Shown here piece by piece: positions 25,861 to 32,609 of a stretch of 32,609 nt of DNA (its first letter is position 1; each line of letters opens with the position of its first letter). The stretch comes from Pelosinus fermentans (GTDB lineage: Bacteria > Bacillota > Negativicutes > DSM-13327). The notes below the pieces were generated by a model that saw nothing but the letters and a program-made list of their open reading frames with translations, ran no database searches and was not told where the DNA came from. The position numbers were made by a program, and so were the translations under genes. The stretch spans positions 184,789 to 217,397 of the forward strand of contig DJJR01000031.1 in NCBI GenBank assembly GCA_002434245.1. The letters run 5' to 3'.

Positions 25861-26514
25861 ATGAGTATAGAAATTGCAGATTTTATTCAAAAACATAAGG
25901 TAATTACGATATGTCGTAGACTTTATGGACAGGATTTGCTTAATTTAGTCAGGGCCTTGCATCAAGGTGGAATGAACATGGTCGAAGTGACCTTTGACCA
26001 AAGTGATCCAGACTGCATTAATAAGACAGCTGAGGCGATCCGTATGTTAGTTGAAAAATTCGGGGGTTCTATGAAAATCGGTGCAGGAACGGTTCTTACA
26101 AAAGAGCAGGTAAGGGCGACAAAAGATGCAGGTGGAAGTTATATTATTTCTCCAAATGTTGATGTGGAGATTATAAAATATACGAAAGAATTAGAACTCG
26201 TTTCAATTCCTGGAGCAATGACACCATCAGAAATCTTAACAGCTCATAACACAGGCGCGGATTTTGTAAAACTGTTCCCGGCAGGGAATCTTGGATTTGA
26301 TTACATAAAAGACATTCTGGCTCCTATCAGTCATGTGAAGCTTATTGCTACAGGAGGAGTTACGGAAGAAATACTCCCAGAGTATTTAAAACTTGGTTTT
26401 GCAGGTGCAGGGATAGGGGGAAGACTTACAGATCGAAAACTTATCACCGCAGGAGAGTTTGAAACACTTACAGAACGGGCTAAAGGATTTTCAAAAGTAA
26501 TAATGGAGTATTAA
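25861..26514 (+). CDS. KDPG/KHG-type aldolase (class I), stand-alone copy
   Basis: A 217-residue class I aldolase related to the one at 1144 but clearly divergent in sequence. The Schiff-base lysine is Lys137 in FVKLFPAG, the N-terminal catalytic Glu lies in MVEVTFDQ, and the phosphate/C-terminal motif ATGGVTEE is present. It opens with TICRRLYGQD where the other copy has VVIIRSDN, and its later TEEILPEYLKLGFAGAGIGG differs as well, so it may use a different keto-acid or be a general Entner-Doudoroff/glyoxylate-pyruvate aldolase. GAGGGGGAA precedes the ATG. Monocistronic, with its own promoter and a downstream hairpin. Confidence 0.88.
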   Translation: MSIEIADFIQKHKVITICRRLYGQDLLNLVRALHQGGMNMVEVTFDQSDPDCINKTAEAIRMLVEKFGGSMKIGAGTVLTKEQVRATKDAGGSYIISPNVDVEIIKYTKELELVSIPGAMTPSEILTAHNTGADFVKLFPAGNLGFDYIKDILAPISHVKLIATGGVTEEILPEYLKLGFAGAGIGGRLTDRKLITAGEFETLTERAKGFSKVIMEY

Positions 26515-26608
26515 TCCAGTTTGATTTTTTCGATAAATATATACCAGCCTTTGAGGTGTGTTGATTCCATCGCTGCAGGAGATGGTTTGTAGCTGTTTTA
26601 TAACATAA

Positions 26609-26658
26609 CAAGAGTCACGACTTATCATTTGAATTGATGAGCCGTGACTCTTCTTTTG
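26609..26658 (+). terminator. hairpin terminator between the aldolase and the convergent exporter gene
   Basis: AAGAGTCACG (26610-26619) pairs with CGTGACTCTT (26643-26652), with additional inner pairing, followed by a T-rich tract. Because it lies between convergent genes it may serve both strands. The rest of 26515-26753 shows no gene. Confidence 0.65.
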
Positions 26659-26753
26659 TTCTTATCATTAGCGAACGTATGAAAGTAGTAACAGAGTTTA
26701 CAGTAGTTTGCCTCATTATTTCCTTTATGGAGGTAGTAAGTTTAGAGGTAATC

Positions 26754-27698
26754 TTACTTCGTAGTTTTGTTAGTAGAAAAAGTGGTTTTATTGATCTGGT
26801 GCAGATAGTGAATCAGATGAGTGTAATGTAAGTCTTGTGTGAAAATAGTTCCCCAATTCACTTGTGAGTGGATTACGCCGAATAATACAAATAGTGCACC
26901 AAGCCAACCTTGAACAGAAAGAATTTCGTCTAAAAACAGAAAGCCAAATATTGCTGCAAAGACAGGCTCTAAGGAAAAAATGAGACCTGTATTCGTAGAA
27001 GTGGTATGCTGTTGCGCAACTGTTTGTACGATAAAGCCAATGGCACTGCACAATATACTTAGGACTAAGATCGGCAGCCACTCACCAGCAGTAATGGGGA
27101 ATCTGGGGGCTTCAAAAAGTAAGGAGAAAATAAATCCTAAGGCTCCTGCAAATCCGAGCTGCAGGACCCCAAGCGTAATCGAATCTACCGTTTTTGTCAG
27201 CCTTTCGGTAACAATGATATGCGTTGCATAAAAAAGTGCACCGGCAACGCATAATAAATCACCGAAGTTAATCATGAGACGACTATTTAGTGTTAACAGA
27301 CCTACTCCTAGCAGTGCAAAGATCACTCCAACGATGATGTTGGTCTCAGGAACCTTTTTAACAATAAGGGCTGTCAACATTGGAACGAAAATAACTGTGA
27401 GACTTACGAGAAACGCTGCATTGGAGGTTGAAGTAAATTTTATCCCCAAAGTTATACAAGTAAAAACTAAAAATAAAATTGAACCTAAGGCAAAAGCATA
27501 ACGAATTGTTTTTATATTTGCTTTTAGTAAGCGCATTGGAAAGATAGCAGCTGCTAAGAAAAATGCGATACCAAATCGTAATGCAATCAGATTATATTCC
27601 TGCAACGAGCTCAATCCCATTTTCATAAACAAATAGGAAAAGCCCCAGAAGATAGTCACTATCAGCAGCATTATATTAGCCGTACACCTTGTTTTCAT
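26754..27698 (-). CDS. EamA/DMT-family transporter
   Basis: A 314-residue membrane protein with about ten helices arranged as two EamA repeats, the drug/metabolite-transporter superfamily layout. The N-terminus MLLIVTIFWGFSYLFMKMG and the second-repeat SLEPVFAAIFGFLFLDE are characteristic. Members export amino acids or metabolites. GGTGGAGG precedes the ATG. It is divergent from a LysR-type regulator at 27843, the standard arrangement for LysR-controlled exporters. The extra C-terminal tail after the last helix (TQDLHYTHLIHYLHQ) is not family-conserved. Confidence 0.88.
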   Translation of the reverse strand: MKTRCTANIMLLIVTIFWGFSYLFMKMGLSSLQEYNLIALRFGIAFFLAAAIFPMRLLKANIKTIRYAFALGSILFLVFTCITLGIKFTSTSNAAFLVSLTVIFVPMLTALIVKKVPETNIIVGVIFALLGVGLLTLNSRLMINFGDLLCVAGALFYATHIIVTERLTKTVDSITLGVLQLGFAGALGFIFSLLFEAPRFPITAGEWLPILVLSILCSAIGFIVQTVAQQHTTSTNTGLIFSLEPVFAAIFGFLFLDEILSVQGWLGALFVLFGVIHSQVNWGTIFTQDLHYTHLIHYLHQINKTTFSTNKTTK

Positions 27699-27842
27699 AC
27701 TGAATCCTCCACCTTAAAAAAATCCTATATTTTAAAATTTAATTGTTTAATCCTTAGTATAAATATATAATTACCATTAGAAAAGAGAATGTTTTTAATA
27801 GAATACATGAGAATTTATCATGCAAGAGGAGAAGATCATTAG

Positions 27843-28730
27843 ATGACGATTTCTAAATATGAGATCTTTCATGGCGTGGTTGAATTAGGAAGCTTGACAA
27901 AAGCGGCCGAAAGTTTGAATCTGACACAATCGGGTGTTAGTCATGCCATTGCCAGTCTGGAAGCAGAATTGGGATTTTCACTGCTTACCCGTGACAGGGC
28001 AGGTGTAACCTTAACGAGTAATGGTGAATTAATATTGAAATACGTTCGGGAAACCTTGCAATGCAATGAGCGCTTAAGACAGAAAGTAGCTGAAATTAAG
28101 GGGCTGGAGATTGGAACCGTACGAATTGGCACCTTTACCAGCGTGTCTTCCCAATGGCTTCCTGGTATTATAAAAGAATTTCATAAGCAGCATCCGGCCA
28201 TTGAAATTAAATTAAATGAAGGGTATTATGATGATATTCATCGGTGGATATTGAATGGTGCTGTTGATTTTGGATTTGTGTCTTTACCCGTAATTCAGTC
28301 ATTTGAATTTATACCATTAAAAAGGGATAAAATGCTCTGTATTCTGCCAAAGGAGCATCCTTTAGGACAGCAAAATGAAATTTCTTTTGAACAAATAAAA
28401 AAAGAGGCATTTATCATGCCTAAATGGGGTAATACTGGAGACGTACGGCGTATTTTACTTGAAAATAATCTGAAAACGAAAATCAAATATGAAGTGATAG
28501 AAGATCAGGCTATTATTGCAATGGTGCAAAATGGTCTAGGTATAAGTATTCTTCCTGAGATGGTACTATATCGCCATTTGCATGATGTACATATTGCAAA
28601 TCTGGAAAAACCTGCATATCGAACCATTGGTATTGCTCTTAACTCTATTAAGAATGTTTCCCCTGCTGCAAGAAAATTTTTAACATGTATCAAATCCTGG
28701 TTAGATCAGCAAGGGCTGTTAGATTTTTAA
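27843..28730 (+). CDS. LysR-family transcriptional regulator
   Basis: A 295-residue LysR regulator: N-terminal helix-turn-helix (about 3-62; AAESLNLTQSGVSHAIASLE) followed by a periplasmic-binding-protein-like effector domain (about 88-290) with the typical TVRIGTFTSVSSQWLP opening. GAGGAGAAG precedes the ATG. Divergent from the EamA exporter and likely its regulator. The AT-rich 27699-27842 spacer could hold the T-N11-A operator, but several candidates exist and none is clear. Effector unknown. Confidence 0.92.
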   Translation: MTISKYEIFHGVVELGSLTKAAESLNLTQSGVSHAIASLEAELGFSLLTRDRAGVTLTSNGELILKYVRETLQCNERLRQKVAEIKGLEIGTVRIGTFTSVSSQWLPGIIKEFHKQHPAIEIKLNEGYYDDIHRWILNGAVDFGFVSLPVIQSFEFIPLKRDKMLCILPKEHPLGQQNEISFEQIKKEAFIMPKWGNTGDVRRILLENNLKTKIKYEVIEDQAIIAMVQNGLGISILPEMVLYRHLHDVHIANLEKPAYRTIGIALNSIKNVSPAARKFLTCIKSWLDQQGLLDF

Positions 28731-28751
28731 TGATATAAGGAGGCTTGGCTT

Positions 28752-28817
28752 ATGAAAGCAAAATCTAAATCAATTAGGTATTATCAAGATGCTGTTTTGC
28801 CAAGTAGGCTGAGTTGA
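28752..28817 (+). CDS. possible 21-residue peptide or truncated gene start
   Basis: A near-perfect AAGGAGG (28737-28743) lies 8 bases before an ATG opening MKAKSKSIRYYQDAVLPSRL before a stop. It follows the LysR gene by 21 bases and overlaps the 3' end of the opposite-strand zinc-ribbon gene. It may be a real small peptide, or the surviving start of a longer gene cut by rearrangement. No homology is recognised. Confidence 0.3.
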   Translation: MKAKSKSIRYYQDAVLPSRLS

Positions 28818-29085
28818 CAGCGTCTTGCAGCGCTTTCTTATTCATTCTCTCAGTCCATCTGTCAAAATAGCAAGGATAGCTGATTCCGCAGGTTCTGCAT
28901 TCTATATACTGCTGCGTATCTTTTTGTTCGCGTTTATCGTACATATGGGGAAGAAGCTCATTCGTATTTTTAAGCCCGGGAGCATCTGAATCTAGAATAT
29001 ATGAATATTCATATGTAGCCACATATTTTAATATAAGATGGTCATCGTTACAGCTTGGACAGATAACACGGTTCATTGCCTGCAT
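28774..29085 (-). CDS. small protein with two CxxC zinc-ribbon pairs
   Basis: A 103-residue hypothetical protein. Cysteine pairs CPSCND near the N-terminus and CRTCGI about 50 residues later likely hold one zinc. The remainder is polar and no family is recognised. ATG at 29085 follows GGGGTG about nine bases upstream; extending to 29154 adds residues without support. It converges on the LysR gene and is divergent from the L,D-transpeptidase. Confidence 0.6.
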   Translation of the reverse strand: MQAMNRVICPSCNDDHLILKYVATYEYSYILDSDAPGLKNTNELLPHMYDKREQKDTQQYIECRTCGISYPCYFDRWTERMNKKALQDAVNSAYLAKQHLDNT

Positions 29086-29138
29086 AGTTTTCTTCACCCC
29101 TATTATTATTCCTATTATTTTGTCACCAACAACATGAT

Positions 29139-29214
29139 TCGAAGATGATATCATCTACTACTATTATAGCCATTTTTAATGCTATCACTCCTATTAATAG
29201 TAGATCGTCTTCGA
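29139..29214. repeat. long imperfect inverted repeat between divergent genes
   Basis: The left arm begins TCGAAGATGAT (29139) and contains CTACTATTA; the right arm is TAATAGTAGATCGTCTTCGA (29195-29214). An inner ATAGC/GCTAT pair (29166-29170, 29181-29185) continues the fold. The left arm carries an extra 8-10 bases. It could be an operator, a cruciform, or a small element remnant. Confidence 0.6.
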
Positions 29215-29323
29215 GAAAATAGTGCCAAAAGTATCAAGAATGATCATTCTTAAAAAACACCAGAAATACTTGTCCAAGCATATAATGGTTCATGATCAGA
29301 ATTGTTATATGGAGGACGACTAT

Positions 29324-29959
29324 ATGAATATTAGAAAAATGTATTTACCATATTCATTGGCCGAAATGAATCTTTCAAGGGGAATCAGACAGCCTATACT
29401 AGGGCAGATTCAGCACCTTCTCAAAATAAAGGGCTTCTATCAAGGTATTGAGCAAAGTACCTGCACTGATGAAATAGGCGAGGCCATCTTGCAGTTTCAA
29501 AAAGCAGAGAAGTTGATCCCAACAGGCAGTTTAGATCCCATCACTTATTGTCGTTTATATGGTGCTGATATTGTAGAAATAAACCCAATAAAAGATAATC
29601 GCTACAGAGCCGACCTGACCTTGGCACGAGGCCGGATTTTAATTCACAAACCGACTCGTCAGCTTACCTTGTTTAACGGCAATAATCAATTACGCAGCTA
29701 TCCGGTGGCTATCGGCAAACCGTCAACGCCTACACCAGAAGGAGATTATGCGATTGCTACTAAAATTTTAAATCCCGGAGGTATGTTGGGGACACGTTGG
29801 ATGGGACTGAATTTTGACCCTAATTATGGTATCCATGGTAACCGTGCTCCCTGGTCAATTGGCCAATTGGTCTCTTTAGGCTGTGTTCGTATGCATAACC
29901 ATCATGTTGAAGAATTATTTGCAATGGTCAGAGTCGGTACACCGGTGATGATTCGATAA
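29324..29959 (+). CDS. L,D-transpeptidase (YkuD domain) with peptidoglycan-binding domain
   Basis: A 211-residue predicted cell-wall enzyme forming 3-3 peptide cross-links or attaching proteins. An N-terminal PG_binding_1-like domain (about 25-85; GQIQHLLKIKGFYQG...ILQFQKAEKL) precedes a YkuD domain (about 100-211) with the catalytic signature YGIHGN ... SLGCVRMHN, containing the active Cys and His. ATG at 29324 follows GGAGG (29311-29315) by 8 bases; a GTG-initiated frame from 29222 adds 34 residues. Neither form shows a signal peptide, which is odd for an extracytoplasmic enzyme. Confidence 0.85.
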   Translation: MNIRKMYLPYSLAEMNLSRGIRQPILGQIQHLLKIKGFYQGIEQSTCTDEIGEAILQFQKAEKLIPTGSLDPITYCRLYGADIVEINPIKDNRYRADLTLARGRILIHKPTRQLTLFNGNNQLRSYPVAIGKPSTPTPEGDYAIATKILNPGGMLGTRWMGLNFDPNYGIHGNRAPWSIGQLVSLGCVRMHNHHVEELFAMVRVGTPVMIR

Positions 29960-29992
29960 CATCATCACTCGTATGTTTGCTAGTAAATGTAG

Positions 29993-30022
29993 TTGTATTA
30001 TGACAGCTTGCTGCAGTAATAT
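29993..30022 (+). promoter_or_regulatory. possible promoter of the COG3910-type ATPase gene
   Basis: TTGTAT (29993-29998), 18-base spacer, TAATAT (30017-30022), placing a start near 30029, immediately before the heptamer repeat. Confidence 0.35.
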
Positions 30023-30043
30023 AGTGGTTAAGTAATTGATGAA

Positions 30044-30070
30044 TGAGTAATGAGTAATGAGTAATGAGTA
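30044..30070. repeat. tandem heptamer TGAGTAA, nearly four copies
   Basis: TGAGTAA at 30044-30050, 30051-30057 and 30058-30064, then TGAGTA at 30065-30070, ending next to the ribosome site (AGGAG) of the following gene. Copy-number change by slippage would alter the 5' leader length. Confidence 0.9.
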
Positions 30071-30080
30071 GGAGAATCCT

Positions 30081-30812
30081 ATGGATAAATTAAGCACAGA
30101 GCATTATTTGCGTTCCATAAAATTATTGCGAAATCAAGTTGAAAGCTTCGATCAATATCCCTTTTCCTTGCCAATTTTTCGTGATTTAGATGAGTTGAAA
30201 TTTCATCCACAGGTGACATTTATTGTGGGAGAAAACGGTACGGGAAAATCTACACTGCTAGAGGCAATTGCGATTGCCTGGGGATTGAATCCTGAGGGCG
30301 GAACTCGCAACTTTAATTTTTCTACGAGAAATTCCCATTCTCAGTTACATGAATGCATTCGTTTAATTCGAGGTATAAGAAAACCTAAGAATGAATTTTT
30401 CTTACGTGCCGAAACCTTTTATAATCTGGCAACGCAAATTGATGATCTTCAAGTGAGTCATTACTATGGAGGAAAGTCATTGCATGAGCAGTCTCATGGG
30501 GAAGCTTTCTTTGCGACGTTCATGAATAAATTTAAAGGTAAAGGACTATACCTATTGGATGAGCCAGAAGCTGCCTTATCTCCCATGAGGCAAATGGCTA
30601 TGATTTTAAGAATGCATGATTTAGCGGATCAAGAATCCCAATTTATTATTGCCACTCATTCGCCTATCATAATGGGGTATCCGGGTGCAACGATTTTACA
30701 AATAGCAAACAATAAGATCGAAGCGATTGCATATGAAGAAACAGAACATTATATTGTAATGAAGGAATTTATAAATAATCGTAAGAAAATGTTAGATCTA
30801 TTAATGGAATGA
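30081..30812 (+). CDS. small ABC-type AAA ATPase (COG3910-like)
   Basis: A 243-residue cytoplasmic ATPase of the SMC/Rad50-like ABC fold without transport domains. Walker A GENGTGKST (~50-58), signature-like SHGEAF, Walker B GLYLLDEPEAALSP, and the switch His in ATHSPIIMGYPGA are all present. Related proteins are widespread, often annotated only as AAA family ATPase; roles proposed range from DNA repair to defence. AGTAGGAG precedes the ATG. It stands alone here with no partner nuclease, so no specific function can be assigned. Confidence 0.87.
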   Translation: MDKLSTEHYLRSIKLLRNQVESFDQYPFSLPIFRDLDELKFHPQVTFIVGENGTGKSTLLEAIAIAWGLNPEGGTRNFNFSTRNSHSQLHECIRLIRGIRKPKNEFFLRAETFYNLATQIDDLQVSHYYGGKSLHEQSHGEAFFATFMNKFKGKGLYLLDEPEAALSPMRQMAMILRMHDLADQESQFIIATHSPIIMGYPGATILQIANNKIEAIAYEETEHYIVMKEFINNRKKMLDLLME

Positions 30813-30948
30813 TTAAAGTAATAGCGTACCATTCATTTGTTGTTATTACTGCTTTCTTAGTTCATTGACAATGCTGATTAGGGGTGTTATTATCTTACCA
30901 AGAGATTGTGTTTATAAGCTATCACCATAAACAGCTGATTGAAACTAG

Positions 30949-30988
30949 AGGTCAAAAGAAGTGGAATCATAGACACTTTTTTTGACCT
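30949..30988 (+). terminator. hairpin between the ATPase and amidotransferase genes
   Basis: AGGTCAAAAGAAGTG (30949-30963) and CACTTTTTTTGACCT (30974-30988) pair at 14 of 15 positions around a 10-base loop. The downstream tract is only mildly T-rich. It ends 26 bases before the next start codon, so it may end transcription of the ATPase or affect translation of the next gene. Confidence 0.6.
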
Positions 30989-31013
30989 TTAATCTATTAT
31001 GAGGGAGGAGATT

Positions 31014-31775
31014 GTGATTAAGAAACCCATTATAGGTATACTGGTTTCTATACTTTTCCTTGAGGATGGTTTGTTTTCAGGAATGAAGAAAGCAGTAGTG
31101 AGTCATGATTATGTACAGGCAATTGTATCGGCTGGAGGAGTACCGCTTCTATTGCCAGCTATTGATGATGAAGAAAGTATTAAAGTGCAGTTAAAGCAGG
31201 TAGATGGTTTATTATTATCTGGTGGATACGACATTAATCCGTTGCTATATGGTGAAGAACCATTGCGAGAATTAGATATAATCTTTCCAGAGATGGATGA
31301 TCACCATATACGAAGTGTTAATATTGCAGCTGCATTGGGAAAGCCTATATTAGGAATTTGCCGCGGTTTGCAAGTTCTCAACGTAGCTTTTGGCGGCACA
31401 TTGTATCAAGATATAGCAGCCCAATGTTCCCGCAAGTGTTTAAAGCATTTTCAAAAGGGAGAAAGACATGTGCCTACTCACACGGTAGAATTGACTCCAA
31501 ATACGGTATTGTCTCAAATCTTCCCGAAAGATTCCATTGTGACAAACAGCTTTCATCATCAGTCTGTTAAGGAAATCGCACCGGGATTTATTGTGAATGC
31601 CAGAGCAAAAGATGGAATAGTTGAAGGAATTGAGAAAAGGGAAGGAAGCTTTATTGTAGGGGTTCAGTGGCATCCGGAAATGATGATTACCCAGTCTGCT
31701 GATATGTTGCCTCTTTTCAGAGCCTTCGTCGAAGCGGCAAAGAAAAGGGTTGTTGTATCTAGCTTTGAGAAATAA
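31014..31775 (+). CDS. class I glutamine-amidotransferase-like hydrolase (PuuD/peptidase C26 family)
   Basis: A 253-residue cytoplasmic hydrolase. Catalytic Cys116 (GICRGLQVLN), His220 and Glu222 (VQWHPEM) form the class I GATase triad; the family includes gamma-glutamyl-GABA hydrolase PuuD and similar enzymes that cleave gamma-glutamyl amides. The N-terminal PIIGILVS and GLLLSGGYDINPLLYGE match. GTG at 31014 lies five bases after GGGAGG (31003-31008); the ATG at 30999 precedes that site. No putrescine pathway genes surround it, so the true substrate is open. Confidence 0.87.
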   Translation: MIKKPIIGILVSILFLEDGLFSGMKKAVVSHDYVQAIVSAGGVPLLLPAIDDEESIKVQLKQVDGLLLSGGYDINPLLYGEEPLRELDIIFPEMDDHHIRSVNIAAALGKPILGICRGLQVLNVAFGGTLYQDIAAQCSRKCLKHFQKGERHVPTHTVELTPNTVLSQIFPKDSIVTNSFHHQSVKEIAPGFIVNARAKDGIVEGIEKREGSFIVGVQWHPEMMITQSADMLPLFRAFVEAAKKRVVVSSFEK

Positions 31776-31796
31776 GATTATTTTATAAAAAATAAT

Positions 31797-31869
31797 TTAA
31801 TGCCAACTGGTTGACATTTCAACTAGTTGGCATTAAAATTTAAGTAGTTGAAATGTCAACTACTTAAAT
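31797..31869. repeat. paired hairpins with mutually complementary cores
   Basis: Hairpin 1: 18-base arms at 31797-31814 and 31819-31836 (one mismatch) with a 4-base loop. Hairpin 2: perfect 14-base arms at 31838-31851 and 31856-31869 with a 4-base loop. The core GTTGACATTTCAAC of hairpin 1 is the reverse complement of GTTGAAATGTCAAC in hairpin 2; the match extends to 16 bases (31810-31825 with 31845-31860), so the two can also pair with each other. Located 22 bases after the amidotransferase stop. Confidence 0.85.
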
Positions 31870-31870
31870 A

Positions 31871-31978
31871 GATCTCTTTGCATGCCAAAATTAAATATCG
31901 AGCTCTTTGAGAAGTGAGAATACTTACTATGGAGTTGATTCGTAGCAAGAAGTACGGGAATTTAACTGCAAAGAGGTC
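31871..31978 (+). ncRNA. candidate structured RNA leader of the acetyltransferase gene
   Basis: A closing stem GATCTCTTTGCA (31871-31882) and TGCAAAGAGGTC (31967-31978) (one G-U) brackets about 84 bases. Inside, TTAAAT (31891-31896) can pair with ATTTAA (31960-31965), and short hairpins AAGT/ACTT and CGTA/TACG are possible. The 3' strand of the closing stem ends just before the AGAGGTG ribosome site of the next gene. No known riboswitch consensus is recognised; the T-box signature is absent. Confidence 0.4.
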
Positions 31979-32002
31979 ATTTTATAAAGAGGTGAATAAA
32001 AA

Positions 32003-32491
32003 TTGGAAACAGTTATTGTAGAGAAATTTTCTAACGAATATCAAGATGAAGTGATTGACTTAATTCTCACCATTCAGCGAAGTGAGTTTAACATTCCGAT
32101 CAGCAAAGAGGATCAGCCGGATTTAAGTGACATACCTAACTTCTATCAGTCTGGAGGGGGGAATTTTTGGATTGCTATTTATAAGCAGCAGATTATAGGA
32201 ACGATTGCGCTGATCGATATTGGAAATCAGCAAGGTGCATTAAGAAAAATGTTTGTGAAAGCGGATTATCGAGGAAAAGGACATAATATAGCCAAGCTGC
32301 TGCTATTACAGTTAACGTCATGGGCTAGTGAGCATAACATACGTGAAATTTACCTGGGGACCACCGAGAAATTCGTAGCTGCACATCGTTTTTATGAAAA
32401 AAATAATTTTGTTCAAGTAGCAAAAGAGGGATTGCCAGATGCATTTCCGGTTATGAAAGTGGATACAAGATTTTATAAGACCGGGCTTTAA
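32003..32491 (+). CDS. GNAT-family N-acetyltransferase
   Basis: A 162-residue acetyl-CoA-dependent acetyltransferase. The acetyl-CoA loop is seen in KADYRGKGHNIAKLLL (core R/Q-x-x-G-x-G/A region near residue 95), followed by HRFYEKNNF, the conserved C-terminal motif. TTG start with AGAGGTG eight bases upstream. Substrate unknown; members modify small molecules, antibiotics or protein N-termini. Preceded by the hairpin pair and possible structured leader. Confidence 0.87.
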   Translation: METVIVEKFSNEYQDEVIDLILTIQRSEFNIPISKEDQPDLSDIPNFYQSGGGNFWIAIYKQQIIGTIALIDIGNQQGALRKMFVKADYRGKGHNIAKLLLLQLTSWASEHNIREIYLGTTEKFVAAHRFYEKNNFVQVAKEGLPDAFPVMKVDTRFYKTGL

Positions 32492-32561
32492 ATAATTATC
32501 AGCAGATGTTATTAAGATGCCTCCACCCTTACTGAAGAAGACCTTATTGTTAAGATAACCT

Positions 32562-32591
32562 TTGACAAGAATTATAAAAATAGAATAAAAT
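32562..32591 (+). promoter_or_regulatory. sigma-A-type promoter near the right edge
   Basis: TTGACA (32562-32567), 18-base spacer, TAAAAT (32586-32591) is a good match and points out of the window; the gene it serves is not visible. Confidence 0.45.
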
Positions 32592-32609
32592 GGGGCTGTC
32601 GCACTAAAA
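32592..32609. other. GGGGCTGTCGCAC sequence at the window edge
   Basis: The window ends in GGGGCTGTCGCAC plus TAAAA. This resembles either the first arm of a terminator hairpin or a transposon end, but the partner arm lies outside the window. Confidence 0.25.

Noticed and set aside
30044..30070. CRISPR-type array
   Set aside because: The unit is only seven bases, contiguous and without spacers; it is a simple tandem repeat.
31871..32002. T-box riboswitch in front of the acetyltransferase
   Set aside because: The conserved TGGNACCGCG box and antiterminator are absent, and the gene is not an amino-acid or tRNA-synthetase gene.
32592..32609. Insertion-sequence end at the right edge
   Set aside because: Only 13 suggestive bases are visible with no transposase or second arm; equally consistent with a terminator half.

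Overview
The window looks like a chromosomal stretch from an anaerobic or facultative low-GC Firmicute. A Negativicutes member of the Pelosinus/Sporomusa type is the best guess, but this is inferred only from gene style: strong AGGAGG ribosome sites, frequent GTG/TTG starts, a sigma-54/LevR-controlled mannose-type PTS, a cytochrome-type nitric oxide reductase and a PhoP-style Pho box. No rRNA, tRNA, CRISPR array, intact transposon or phage gene was seen.

Region 1 (1-8521) is a sigma-54-dependent catabolic operon. A textbook -24/-12 promoter at 66-81 precedes a 2-hydroxyacid dehydrogenase, a KDPG-type aldolase, mannose-family PTS IIA, IIB, IIC and IID, and an Ldh2-family oxidoreductase. A LevR-type activator (AAA+ with GAFTGA, two PRDs, IIA-like and IIB-like domains) follows. 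The enzymes suggest uptake and phosphorylation of a sugar acid or similar compound, redox steps on the carbon chain, then aldol cleavage to pyruvate. The substrate cannot be read from sequence.

Region 2 (8522-11562) holds a degraded HAD-phosphatase fragment, a strong terminator, and an orphan 860-residue protein. That protein joins an N-terminal region resembling a PfkB-type sugar kinase, a central AAA ATPase and a C-terminal ryanodine-receptor (RyR) domain. It is the most unusual gene here. Region 3 (11563-15160) is the de novo NAD operon nadA-nadB-nadC with an operator-like dyad over its promoter. Region 4 (15187-19664) is a Pho-box-controlled alkaline phosphatase followed by a DUF3299-type exported protein and a MacB/LolD-type ABC transporter with a His-rich loop, possibly a metal (zinc) supply for the phosphatase.

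Region 5 (19665-25690) contains a CyuA-type cysteine desulfidase, a palindromic intergenic repeat, an HxlR repressor divergent from a DUF2798/cupin/flavin-reductase-like cluster, and a norC-norB nitric oxide reductase pair. Region 6 (25691-32609) is mixed: a second KDPG-type aldolase, an EamA exporter divergent from a LysR regulator, small zinc-ribbon proteins, an L,D-transpeptidase, an orphan AAA ATPase preceded by a heptamer tandem repeat, a PuuD-type glutamine amidotransferase, and a GNAT acetyltransferase preceded by unusual mutually complementary hairpins and a possible structured RNA leader.

Several starts were moved downstream of the longest open frame because a Shine-Dalgarno sequence sits inside or immediately next to the longer start. 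These cases are explained in each entry.
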